A stretch of 64,000 nt of DNA from Panacagrimonas sp. Its GTDB lineage: Bacteria; Pseudomonadota; Gammaproteobacteria; Nevskiales; Nevskiaceae. The notes beneath the pieces are model-generated. The model ran no database searches, was not told the DNA's origin, and was given only the letters and a program-made list of their open reading frames with translations. Below, one piece after another: positions 36,818 to 46,616 of this stretch; position 1 is the stretch's first letter, and each line of letters starts with the position of its first letter. The stretch covers positions 1 through 64,000 of the forward strand of contig NZ_JAJFBP010000009.1 in NCBI RefSeq assembly GCF_020697055.1, given 5' to 3'. The translations under genes were made by a program, and so were the position numbers.

Positions 36818-38935
36818 TCAGCCCGGCAGGCAGGACAGGTCGGCGACGTCGCGGCACATCGCATCGAAGCGTTGCAGCAGCGCCAGGCGATTGCGCCGGA
36901 CGTCCGCGTCGTCGGCGTTGACCATCACGCCGTCGAAGAACGCATCGATCGGCGCGCGCAGCGAGGCCAGGTTCACCAGGCGCGCCGCGTAGTCCGGCGT
37001 CGAGGCGTTGCGCGTCGCCAGCGCCTCCATCGCACCGGCCAGCGCCGATTCGGCGTCGTGCGCAAAGCGCGTGGGATCGATCGTCGCCGGACCCGCGTCG
37101 GCCTGCCGCAGGATGTTGCGCGCGCGCTTGTTGGCCGCGGCGAGGTTGGGCGCCGCCTCGTGCGCGACGAACGCATGCACCGCGAGCACGCGTCGCTGCA
37201 CGTCCAGCGGCTGCGTGAGATCGAGCGCGCGAACCGCTTCGAAGGTTTCCGTTGCGATCGGTCGTCCGTCCACCACCTGCCCGACGAGCCAGGCGCGCAG
37301 GCGTTCCATCACGAACTCGAACAGCTCGCCGACGATCGCCGCGTCGCGCTTGCCCGCGGGCTGCAGGTCGACCGCTTCGGCGAGCTGCTGGCGCAGGTCG
37401 AGCGACAACCCGCCCTCGATGCAGATGCGCAGCACGCCCAGCGCCGCACGGCGCAGCGCGTACGGATCCTTGCTCGCGCTCGGCTTCTGCCCGATCGCGA
37501 AGATGCCGGCGAGCGTGTCGAGCTTGTCGGCCAATGCCACGTACTGGCCGGCACGCGTCGACGGAATCGGCGTGCCCTGCTGCGTGGGCAGGTAATGCTC
37601 GCGGATCGCGAGCGCCACTTCAGGATGTTCCTTGGCGCGGACCGCGTAGTAGCCGCCCATCAGGCCCTGCAGTTCGGGGAACTCGTATACGACCTTGGTC
37701 ACCAGGTCGGCCTTGCACAGGCGCGCGGCACGCGCGGCCCATTCCTCGGCGCGCTGGTCGTCGCGACTGGCGCTGCCCATCCGTCCCGGCGCGGTGTCGC
37801 GGCTGGATTCGAAGCCCGCGATGGCGTGTGTCATCGCCGCGATGCGGCCGATCTTGGCGCCGATCGATCCCAGATCCTTCTGGAACGTGATCGCGTCGAG
37901 CCGCGCCGCGTAGGCCTCGAGCGGCTGCTTGAGATCCTGCTGCCAGAAGAACAGCGCATCGGTCAGGCGGGGACGCACCACGCGCTCGTTGCCGGCGATC
38001 ACCTGCGCAACGTCGCGCGACTCGATGTTGGAGACGGTGATGAAGTGCTGCGTCAGCTGGCTCAGTGCCGCGTCGGAGAACACCGTGAAATAGCGCTGAT
38101 TGGTCTCGACCGTCGCGACGATCACCTCGGGCGGCAGTTCCAGGAAGCGCTCCTCGAACCGGCCCGCGATCGCCACCGGCAGCTCGACCAGCGCGGTGAC
38201 CTCGTCGAGCAGGTCTTCGGTGATGCGCGCATGGCCGCCCAGGCGGCGCGCCAACGCCTCGATCTGCGACCGGATCTCGGCCTTGCGCAGCGCGACGTCG
38301 GCCCACACGTGCGCGGTGCGCAGCGCATCGGCGTACGCCGCAGCATGCGTCAGCGTCAGCGGATCCGGCGCGTGGAAGCGATGTCCGTAGGTGATGCGCC
38401 CGGCGGTCAGGCCGAAGCGCTGCAGCGGCACCACGTCGTCACCGAACAGGCAGCACAGCCATTCCACCGGTCGCACGAACGTCTCGCTGCCCGCGCCCCA
38501 GCGCATGCGCTTGGGCACCAGCTCGTCCATCTGCTTGAGCGTCTCTTCGAACACCTCGGCGATCAGCTCGCGCGTCGGCCGTCCCGGGCTGCGCTTCACG
38601 AAGTGCAGCTTGCCGTCCTTCTGTCCGAGCGCGGCGAACTCGACGCCGCACTTGCGCGCGAAACCCAGCGCCGCCGGCGTCGGTTGGCCATCCTTGAGCG
38701 CGGCCGTGACGGCCGGGCCGGTGAGGTCGGCCACCTGGTCGGGCTGCGCTTGGCCCAGATCGTCGATCACCACGGCAAGGCGCCGCGGGGTGGCGTAGGC
38801 GTGCGTTGCGCCCATGGCGATGCCGCGCCGCGCCAGTCCTTCCGCCACGCCGCGGCAGAGCGCGTTCGACAGCGGAACGACGAAACGGGCGGGCAGGTCT
38901 TCGCAGCCGAGTTCCAGCAGCAGGGGTTGCGTCAT
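36818..38935 (-). CDS. glyS: Glycyl-tRNA synthetase beta subunit
   Basis: 705 residues, beginning MTQPLLLELGCEDLPARFV as in other alpha2beta2-type GlyS proteins. It has the B3/B4-like and HD-like middle regions (VETNQRYFTVF) and a C-terminal anticodon-binding domain ending NRLALLQRFDAMCRDVADLSCLPG. It provides tRNA-Gly binding for the GlyQ catalytic subunit. Here four small genes separate it from glyQ, though the two usually adjoin. Confidence 0.97.
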   Translation of the reverse strand: MTQPLLLELGCEDLPARFVVPLSNALCRGVAEGLARRGIAMGATHAYATPRRLAVVIDDLGQAQPDQVADLTGPAVTAALKDGQPTPAALGFARKCGVEFAALGQKDGKLHFVKRSPGRPTRELIAEVFEETLKQMDELVPKRMRWGAGSETFVRPVEWLCCLFGDDVVPLQRFGLTAGRITYGHRFHAPDPLTLTHAAAYADALRTAHVWADVALRKAEIRSQIEALARRLGGHARITEDLLDEVTALVELPVAIAGRFEERFLELPPEVIVATVETNQRYFTVFSDAALSQLTQHFITVSNIESRDVAQVIAGNERVVRPRLTDALFFWQQDLKQPLEAYAARLDAITFQKDLGSIGAKIGRIAAMTHAIAGFESSRDTAPGRMGSASRDDQRAEEWAARAARLCKADLVTKVVYEFPELQGLMGGYYAVRAKEHPEVALAIREHYLPTQQGTPIPSTRAGQYVALADKLDTLAGIFAIGQKPSASKDPYALRRAALGVLRICIEGGLSLDLRQQLAEAVDLQPAGKRDAAIVGELFEFVMERLRAWLVGQVVDGRPIATETFEAVRALDLTQPLDVQRRVLAVHAFVAHEAAPNLAAANKRARNILRQADAGPATIDPTRFAHDAESALAGAMEALATRNASTPDYAARLVNLASLRAPIDAFFDGVMVNADDADVRRNRLALLQRFDAMCRDVADLSCLPG

Positions 38936-38999
38936 GCGGGCGGCTGCGTCACGAAACGGACGGTCGAAAAAAGGATCGCCATTGTGGGCGATGCCCGCA

Positions 39000-39443
39000 T
39001 CAGCGCCAAACCGGTGGTTCCGGACGCAGCCACAGCCAGATCGCCACCGCCGCCATCACGCCGCTGACGACCGCCGGCACCAGCGGTCCGGGAGACATCC
39101 ACCAGAGCACCGCGGCGCCCAGCACCATCGAGAGCGTCGCGACCGCCTTGGTCCTGCGCCGTACCGCGCCGTGCTCGCGCCAGTCGCGCAGGATCGGCCC
39201 GAACACGCGGTGCGATTCGAGGTAGTCGTGCACGTGGCGCGAGCTGCGCATGCCGGCCCAGCTGGCCAGGATGATGAAAGGCACCGTGGGCAGCACCGGC
39301 GTCACCAGCCCGATCAGGCCCAGGATCAGCGAGGCCCACGCCACCACCAGCAGCACGTAGCGAAGCGGTCCCTGGACCGGCTGGTACTCGGTGCCGTGCC
39401 GCTTCGCCGGTTCGGATTCCACGAGCGGCGACGGACGAGGCAA
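39000..39443 (-). CDS. DUF454 (YbaN-like) small membrane protein
   Basis: 147 residues from a TTG three bases after the upstream gene's stop; a GTG at 39422 is an alternative. Four hydrophobic segments: a pair around residues 28-60 containing the family's LGLIGLVTPVLPTVPFIILASW, and a second pair around 100-140. The HRVFGPILRDWREHGAV loop is characteristic of DUF454. Function unknown; inner membrane. Confidence 0.85.
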   Translation of the reverse strand: MPRPSPLVESEPAKRHGTEYQPVQGPLRYVLLVVAWASLILGLIGLVTPVLPTVPFIILASWAGMRSSRHVHDYLESHRVFGPILRDWREHGAVRRRTKAVATLSMVLGAAVLWWMSPGPLVPAVVSGVMAAVAIWLWLRPEPPVWR

Positions 39444-39446
39444 TCC

Positions 39447-40292
39447 TCAGTCGAGATACGCCGGGAACTTCGGCAGCGCGTCCAGATCGGCCTGCACGTG
39501 CTGCACCACGAAGCGCGCCTTGCGGTTCTTCACGATCTTCTCGATGCGGTCCATCGTCGCCAGCGTGTCGGCGCGATCGACGTTGAACACCGGAACGTTG
39601 CGCTCCTTGCGGTTCTGGTGCGTGTGATAGAGGTCGCCCGAGAGCACCACAGTGCCGGCCTTGGCCAGCTTCAGCTGCAGCAGCTGGTGTCCCGGCGTGT
39701 GGCCGGGGCCGGCGAGGATCATCACGCTGCCGTCGCCGAACACGTCGCGGTCGCCCATGAACGTCTCGACCTTCGCGGTCTTGTAGGCACTGATCGTGGC
39801 CGGATCCACGCCGAACCCCGGCGGATCCGCGGTGGCCGAGGCGAGCTCGGCCTTGTTCATCAGCCAGGTCGATCCGGCGAACGCGTTGGCGTTGCCGGTG
39901 TGATCGAAGTGCATATGCGAGAGCGCAAGGAACGTGACGTCCGCCGGCGTGACCCCGACCTCGGCGAGCTGCGCCACCACCGGCTTTTTCAATTCCAAAT
40001 GGAAATTGCCGCCGAAGGTATCCACACCGCCCGGCGTCTTGGCGATCTCGTCGTTCAGACCCGTATCCCAGACCAGGTTCCCCTGCGGATGCCGGATCAG
40101 GTAGCAGGCCGCGACCGCCTTGATCGGCTTGCCGTCGTAGTCACCGGTATCCGAGAACGCCCGCGCGTCCTTGATCGCGACCTGACCGCAGTCCATCGCA
40201 TAAAGCCGCAGCTGCTTCACCGGGTCCGCGGCGGACGCGGTGAGCGGGATCGACAGCAGCAGGGCACAGGCGAACGCGTGGCGGATCTTCAC
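39447..40292 (-). CDS. Secreted N-acyl-homoserine-lactonase-like metallo-hydrolase
   Basis: 281 residues with a signal peptide (about 1-21, ending TASA). The metallo-beta-lactamase dinuclear zinc site is complete: HMHFDH at 126-131, H198 or H202 in GHTPGH, D220, and a final His near 263. The SHMHFDHTGN form and overall length match the AiiA/AttM family that opens acyl-homoserine lactone rings, quenching quorum sensing. Export to the periplasm would let it act on incoming signals. Other lactones or esters remain possible. Confidence 0.85.
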   Translation of the reverse strand: MKIRHAFACALLLSIPLTASAADPVKQLRLYAMDCGQVAIKDARAFSDTGDYDGKPIKAVAACYLIRHPQGNLVWDTGLNDEIAKTPGGVDTFGGNFHLELKKPVVAQLAEVGVTPADVTFLALSHMHFDHTGNANAFAGSTWLMNKAELASATADPPGFGVDPATISAYKTAKVETFMGDRDVFGDGSVMILAGPGHTPGHQLLQLKLAKAGTVVLSGDLYHTHQNRKERNVPVFNVDRADTLATMDRIEKIVKNRKARFVVQHVQADLDALPKFPAYLD

Positions 40293-40307
40293 GAATCGGC
40301 TCCAGAT

Positions 40308-40937
40308 TCAGGTCTTGGGAACGAAGAACGGCTGATGAAATTCACGAAACGCCGGCAGCCCCTCGGCGCGCGCGGTGCGTTGGGCCAGCGCCGGACAGCG
40401 CGCGGGATCGAGCTGCAGCGACTCGTGCAGGAATGTCGAGACCGCGGCCAGCGTGATGTCGACCTGTCCGATGCGATCGCCCAGCAGCCACTCGCTGCCG
40501 CTCTCCGCGCAGATCCGGTCGAGCGCCGCGAGCCCCGCTTCCATCTGCGTGCGGCAGCGCGCGACCCAGGGTTCGTGGCGCTTTTCGGGCGGACGGAACG
40601 CGCCTTCGTAGAGCTGCGCCACGCCCTTGTCCGCGGCGCCGGTGGCGATCGCCATCACCTGCAGCGAGCGCCGCCGATCCGCGCCGCCGCGCGGCAGCAG
40701 CGCCCGCTCGGGTCCCGCGTACTCGTCGAGCCAGTCGAGGATCGCGCTCGACTCGGCCAGCACCTCGCCGTCGTCGAGCACCAGCGTCGGCACGCGGCCG
40801 AGCGGATTGAATTCGCGGATGCGATCGAAGTCCTTGCCGACCGACCAGTTGCGGTGCTCGAAGCCCACGTCCAGCAGGCGCAGGCTCACGGCCACGCGGC
40901 GCACATAGGGCGAGTCGAACATGCCGATCAGGATCAT
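40308..40937 (-). CDS. Glutathione S-transferase family protein
   Basis: 209 residues. The N-terminal thioredoxin-like domain begins MILIGMFDSPYVRRV, with S9-P10 in the usual catalytic position, and has the cis-proline GRVPTLVLDDGEVLAESSAIL (glutathione gamma-glutamyl site ESSAI). A helical C-terminal domain follows. It lies 15 bases upstream of the lactonase-like gene and probably shares its transcript. Substrate unknown. Confidence 0.88.
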   Translation of the reverse strand: MILIGMFDSPYVRRVAVSLRLLDVGFEHRNWSVGKDFDRIREFNPLGRVPTLVLDDGEVLAESSAILDWLDEYAGPERALLPRGGADRRRSLQVMAIATGAADKGVAQLYEGAFRPPEKRHEPWVARCRTQMEAGLAALDRICAESGSEWLLGDRIGQVDITLAAVSTFLHESLQLDPARCPALAQRTARAEGLPAFREFHQPFFVPKT

Positions 40938-40956
40938 CCGCGGCTTCCGTCCGGGT

Positions 40957-41346
40957 TCAGAAATACGGCGCGGGCTGCGGCGACGAAGAACCGCCGCCGT
41001 CGTTCTGCAGCGACTTCACGCGCAGGATGAAATCGGCCGTCGCGCGCATCGCGTGCTGGCGTTTTTCCTGCAGGAAACGGCCGATGTACCAGTCGTCGAA
41101 GCCGCGGCCCTTCAGGTAGCTCGCCGCAGGCGACAGCGCCGGATCGCACTGCTGGACGATGTGCTGCGTGAGGAACTGCACGTCGTCGGAGCCGCTGATC
41201 AGCGAGCGCGTCTCCTTTTCCAGGCAGGCCTGGTAGGACTTGCGCGTCGGCTCCAGCGCCTGGTCGTCGGACGGACCGTACTTGGGCTGGCTGGCGCAGG
41301 CGCTCAGCGTCAGCAGCAGGAGCGGAACGACGCGCTGACCATTCAT
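40957..41346 (-). CDS. Small lipoprotein, unknown function
   Basis: 129 residues from ATG 41346, preceded by GAGG. A lipoprotein signal with lipobox LSAC places the lipidated cysteine near residue 17. The mature part is hydrophilic and helical, with two further cysteines and a glycine/serine/proline-rich tail. Two short gaps separate it from glyQ upstream and the GST downstream. No family is recognised. Confidence 0.7.
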   Translation of the reverse strand: MNGQRVVPLLLLTLSACASQPKYGPSDDQALEPTRKSYQACLEKETRSLISGSDDVQFLTQHIVQQCDPALSPAASYLKGRGFDDWYIGRFLQEKRQHAMRATADFILRVKSLQNDGGGSSSPQPAPYF

Positions 41347-41356
41347 GGCGAAGACC

Positions 41357-42259
41357 TCAGGCGGCTTTTTGCTGCGACCCGCACATCGGGAATCCAAGCG
41401 CCTCGCGGGCCTTGAAATAGGCTTCGGCGCAGCCGCGCGCGAGCGTACGGACCCGAAGGATGTACGCCTGGCGCTCGGTCACCGAGATCGCGCTGCGCGC
41501 ATCGAGCAGGTTGAAGGTATGGCTCGCCTGGATGGCGCGCTCGTAGGCCGGCAGCGGCAGCGGCTTTTCGAGCGCAAGCAGGCGCTGGCATTCAGCCTCG
41601 GCCTTGTTGAAGCGCTCGAACAGCGTCGCGATGTCGGCGTGCTCGAAGTTGTAGTGGCTCTGCTCGACCTCGTTCTGGTGGTAGACGTCGCCGTAGGTCA
41701 CCACGCGACCGCCGACGTCCGACCACACCAGGTCGAACACGCTCTCCTTCTTCTGGATGTACATCGCCAGGCGTTCGAGTCCGTAGGTGATCTCGCCGGA
41801 CACCGGACGGCACTCGATGCCGCCGACCTGCTGGAAGTACGTGAACTGCGTGACCTCCATGCCGTTGAGCCAGACCTCCCACCCCAGGCCCCAGGCGCCG
41901 AGCGTCGGCGACTCCCAGTTGTCCTCGACGAAGCGGATGTCGTGCGTCAGCGGATCGAAGCCGAGCATCTTCAGCGACTCCAGGTACAGCTTCTGGATGT
42001 CGGGCGGCGAGGGCTTCATCAGCACCTGGAACTGGTAGTAGTGCTGGAGGCGGTTCGGGTTTTCGCCGTAACGGCCGTCGGTAGGACGGCGACTGGGCTG
42101 CACGTACGCCGTGTTCCAGGGCTCGGGACCCAGCGCACGCAGGAACGTGGCCCAGTGGAACGTTCCGGCCCCCATTTCCATGTCCATCGGCTGCACGATG
42201 GTGCAGCCGTGACCGGCCCAGAAGGTCTGCAGCTTGAGGATGAGGTCCTGGAAGGTCAT
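41357..42259 (-). CDS. glyQ: Glycyl-tRNA synthetase alpha subunit
   Basis: 300 residues, the catalytic class II subunit of the bacterial alpha2beta2 enzyme. It opens [33 protein letters not shown], and class II motif 2 is in the [25 protein letters not shown] region. It charges tRNA-Gly with GlyS. Confidence 0.98.
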   Translation of the reverse strand: MTFQDLILKLQTFWAGHGCTIVQPMDMEMGAGTFHWATFLRALGPEPWNTAYVQPSRRPTDGRYGENPNRLQHYYQFQVLMKPSPPDIQKLYLESLKMLGFDPLTHDIRFVEDNWESPTLGAWGLGWEVWLNGMEVTQFTYFQQVGGIECRPVSGEITYGLERLAMYIQKKESVFDLVWSDVGGRVVTYGDVYHQNEVEQSHYNFEHADIATLFERFNKAEAECQRLLALEKPLPLPAYERAIQASHTFNLLDARSAISVTERQAYILRVRTLARGCAEAYFKAREALGFPMCGSQQKAA

Positions 42260-42417
42260 CGAGGCGCGACGCGGGGACGAAATTGCGCGGCGAGTATAGC
42301 GGCGCGCCTAATGGCGGCCGTGCGCGAAAGTCATGCGGGAATGGGCTAGGCTACGCGCCGCTGCGCCCCCCGCCCCCCTTTGTTCCCAGTCCCGCTGTCC
42401 GCGGGGACGCGGTGTCG

Positions 42418-42433
42418 TGGCATGGTTTCTGCA
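42418..42433 (+). promoter_or_regulatory. Sigma-54 (-24/-12) promoter of glnA
   Basis: TGGCATGGTTTCTGCA carries the invariant GG and GC doublets exactly ten bases apart, as in the RpoN consensus TGGCAC-N5-TTGCA, with two substitutions. It lies about 95 bases before the glnA start. Activation by NtrC under nitrogen limitation is the known arrangement for glnA in gammaproteobacteria. Confidence 0.8.
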
Positions 42434-42526
42434 GAAAAACCGCGCGCCGTCGGGAGCATCTGGGACCCGCCGGATGATCCCCTTTCGACCCCCTCCTCAA
42501 ATCTAAGACCCCCTCCAGGAGACCTC

Positions 42527-43939
<1,413 letters not shown>

Positions 43940-43963
43940 GTCGCAGGCGGTATCCGCATCAAG

Positions 43964-43994
43964 AACGCCCCGGGAAACCGGGGCGTTTTCTTTT
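43964..43994 (+). terminator. Intrinsic terminator of glnA
   Basis: The stem AACGCCCCGG/CCGGGGCGTT with a GAAA tetraloop is followed by TTTTCTTTT, 25 bases after the stop. Confidence 0.93.
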
Positions 43995-44043
43995 GGGCGC
44001 GACCGCGTACGCTTCCGGTCTTCCGGATCGGAGATGGATCGAC

Positions 44044-44796
44044 ATGATCGTGTTCGTCAGCGGTGCCACGTCGGGATTCGGCGAAGCCATCGCCCGGCGC
44101 TTCGCGCGCGATGGCGCGCGGCTGGTGATCTGCGGACGTCGCAAGGATCGGCTGCAACGACTGGTGGACGAACTCGCGGTGCCGGTGCACGCCATCGAGG
44201 TCGACCTGCGCGATCGTCCCGCGGTGGAGGCGGCGGTCGCGGTGATCCCGGGCGAGTTCAGCGAAGTCGACGTGCTCGTGAACAACGCGGGCCTGGCGCT
44301 GGGCCTCGAGCCGGCCCATCGCGCCTCGCTCGACCAGTGGGAACAGATGGTCGACACCAACATCAAGGGCCTGCTCACGCTGACGCGCGCGATCCTGCCC
44401 GGCATGGTCGCGCGCGGTCGCGGCCACGTGATCAACATCGGCTCGACCGCCGGCGAGTGGCCCTATCCCGGCGCCAACGTCTATGGCGCGACCAAGGCGT
44501 TCGTCCGGCAGTTCACGCTGAACCTGCGTGCCGATCTCTACGACACGCCGGTGCGCGTGACCGACGTCGAGCCTGGTCTGGCGGGCGGAACCGAGTTCTC
44601 CAACGTGCGCTTTTCCGGGGACGACGCGCGGGCCGCCAAGGTCTACGAAAACGCCCTGGCCCTGAGCGCCGAGGATGTCGCCGACACCGTGCACTGGGTG
44701 GCGACGCGACCGGCGCACGTCAACGTCAACACGCTCTCGATCACGCCGGTGTCGCAGGGCTTCGGACCGGTGGCGGTGCACCGCAAACCCGCCTGA
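44044..44796 (+). CDS. ydfG: NADP-dependent 3-hydroxy acid dehydrogenase (YdfG)
   Basis: 250 residues. Very like E. coli YdfG along its length: GATSGFGE (NADP site, residues 7-14), NNAGLALGLEPAHRAS, YGATK (catalytic Y/K), and the EPGLAGGTEFSNVRF segment. YdfG reduces malonic semialdehyde from pyrimidine breakdown and oxidises serine and related 3-hydroxy acids. Start at ATG 44044; an upstream extension is not supported. Confidence 0.94.
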   Translation: MIVFVSGATSGFGEAIARRFARDGARLVICGRRKDRLQRLVDELAVPVHAIEVDLRDRPAVEAAVAVIPGEFSEVDVLVNNAGLALGLEPAHRASLDQWEQMVDTNIKGLLTLTRAILPGMVARGRGHVINIGSTAGEWPYPGANVYGATKAFVRQFTLNLRADLYDTPVRVTDVEPGLAGGTEFSNVRFSGDDARAAKVYENALALSAEDVADTVHWVATRPAHVNVNTLSITPVSQGFGPVAVHRKPA

Positions 44797-44888
44797 GGCG
44801 TCCGTGCGGTCGGGCACCCGGTTGCAATAATTTCGATTCCCGCCACGCTGCGGGGCAACGGCTCGGGAAGCCTGGGAGTAAAACGACG

Positions 44889-45800
44889 ATGCCTTACGCC
44901 CCGATGCGCGACGGCGCGCGCCTGCACTACTACGACATCGGCCGGCGCTCGCCGCGCGGTGGACGCACGTGCGTGCTGCTGCACGGGTTCGCGATGCCGG
45001 CGGCGTTGTGGGTGCCCTTCATCGCGCCGCTGCTGCACCGCCATCGGTTCGTGCTGCCCGATCTGCGCGGTTTCGGCGGCTCGCACCGCCTGTCGCTGTC
45101 CAAGCCGACGCTGCTGACGCAGCACGCCGACGACGTCGCCGACCTGTTCGAGCAACTGGACCTGCGCGACGTGCACCTGGGCGGCCTGTCGATGGGCGCC
45201 TGCACCGCCATGCAGTACCACCGTCTCTACGGCTTCGATCGGATCCGCGCCTACCTGCACATCGACCAGTCGCCGCGGGTGATCAACGCGCCGGACTGGC
45301 CGCATGGACTGCTGGGCGAGCTGCAGTCCGGCGGTTTCGCCGACATGGGCGCCCTGATGCAGCGCCTCGAGCCCTATCGCGGGCAGGCGTATCGGAAGCT
45401 GCCGCGCACGCTGCGCCGCGAACTGTGGGCGGCGCTGGCCACGTTCTACGGCCATGCGTTCCACCAACGGCACTGGCGCGGTCTGGTCCGGCTTTCGCGC
45501 CACGAATTCCTGATCCGGCGCCTGGCCCCGGTGGCGAACTGGCCGATCTACATGGACTGCCTGCGCTCCTACCTCAACGACGACTACGACTGGCGCGCCA
45601 CGCTTCCGGCGATGCAGGTGCCGATGACCGCCCTGGTGGGCATGCAGTCGACGATGTATCCCGCCGCCGGCCAGCTCGCGATCCAGTCGATGGTGCCGCA
45701 CGCCAGGGTCGTCAAGATCGACAACTGCGGCCATGCGATCCCGTTCGAGCAACCGCGCCGGTTCGTATCCGAGCTAGGGCAATTCCTTATGGCGGCCTGA
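44889..45800 (+). CDS. Alpha/beta hydrolase
   Basis: 303 residues from ATG 44889 with GGGAG upstream. The alpha/beta fold shows the oxyanion HGFA region near residue 39, the nucleophile elbow GLSMGA (serine near 97), and a C-terminal catalytic histidine in NCGHAIPFEQP. The group includes esterases, haloperoxidase-like hydrolases and ring-fission hydrolases. No substrate can be assigned. A GST gene follows 62 bases later. Confidence 0.88.
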   Translation: MPYAPMRDGARLHYYDIGRRSPRGGRTCVLLHGFAMPAALWVPFIAPLLHRHRFVLPDLRGFGGSHRLSLSKPTLLTQHADDVADLFEQLDLRDVHLGGLSMGACTAMQYHRLYGFDRIRAYLHIDQSPRVINAPDWPHGLLGELQSGGFADMGALMQRLEPYRGQAYRKLPRTLRRELWAALATFYGHAFHQRHWRGLVRLSRHEFLIRRLAPVANWPIYMDCLRSYLNDDYDWRATLPAMQVPMTALVGMQSTMYPAAGQLAIQSMVPHARVVKIDNCGHAIPFEQPRRFVSELGQFLMAA

Positions 45801-45862
45801 GCCGGCCCGCGGGAATATCGGCCCCCCCGCTTTCACAAGAAACAAGCAAGAGGAGCACGAAC

Positions 45863-46513
45863 ATGAAGCTACTGAACTCGTTTGGCCCGAATCCCCGCAT
45901 GGTGCGCATGTTCCTGGCCGAGAAGGGCATCGAGCTGCCGATGCAGGATCACGATCTGCTGGCCGGCGAGAACCGCCAGTCCGCTTACACCTCCAAGAAC
46001 CCGGCCGGCCAGCTGCCGGCGCTCGAACTCGACAACGGCACGGTGATCGGCGAGACCGTCGTCATCTGCGAATACCTCGATGAGGTCAACCCCGGCAAGA
46101 CGCTGGTGGGCAACAACGCCGAGGAGAAGGCGATCTCGCGCATGTGGCAGCGCCGCATCGAACTCAACATCACCGAGCCGGCCTACAACGGCTTTCGCTT
46201 CGCCGAGGGCCTCGAGCTGTTCAAGAACCGGGTCCGCTGCATTCCCGAGGCGGCCGAGGGCCTGAAGGACACCGCGCAGCGCAACCTGAAGTGGCTGGAC
46301 AACCTCATCAGCGGCCGCGACTTCATCTGCGGCAACCAGCTGCGCCTGGCCGACCTGATCCTGTACTGCTGCCTGGATTTCGCCGCCGGCGTGGGCCAGC
46401 CGCTGAACCCCGAGCTGAAGAACATCAATGCCTGGTTCAAGCGCGTGGACGCGCGTCCTAGCGCCAAGGCCAGCCTGCACCCGGCCTACGAGCAGGTGAA
46501 GATGAAGGGTTGA
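45863..46513 (+). CDS. Glutathione S-transferase
   Basis: 216 residues with AGAGGAG upstream. The thioredoxin-like N-terminal domain (MKLLNSFGPNPRMVRMFLAEK) has the cis-proline motif NPAGQLPALEL and the glutathione-binding ETVVICEYL. The helical C-terminal domain (from about 85) follows. The S/P at the usual catalytic position suggests a serine or cysteine-independent class, possibly nu or beta-like. A strong terminator ends the unit. Confidence 0.9.
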   Translation: MKLLNSFGPNPRMVRMFLAEKGIELPMQDHDLLAGENRQSAYTSKNPAGQLPALELDNGTVIGETVVICEYLDEVNPGKTLVGNNAEEKAISRMWQRRIELNITEPAYNGFRFAEGLELFKNRVRCIPEAAEGLKDTAQRNLKWLDNLISGRDFICGNQLRLADLILYCCLDFAAGVGQPLNPELKNINAWFKRVDARPSAKASLHPAYEQVKMKG

Positions 46514-46542
46514 TCGAACGCTCGATCTTCCCGCCGTACCCG

Positions 46543-46574
46543 AACCCCTCGCCTGCGCGAGGGGTTCTTTTTTT
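46543..46574 (+). terminator. Intrinsic terminator after the GST gene
   Basis: The stem AACCCCTCGC/GCGAGGGGTT with a short loop is followed by a run of seven T residues. Confidence 0.95.
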
Positions 46575-46616
46575 GGCCTTGCGGCACACTTCGGCGTCGC
46601 CACCCGCAGCCTTCCG

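Noticed and set aside
36770-39067. 765-codon open frame on the plus strand opposite glyS and gmhB
   Set aside because: It is antisense to clear glyS and gmhB sequences; its translation is rich in Arg, His and Asp repeats typical of GC-rich shadow frames.
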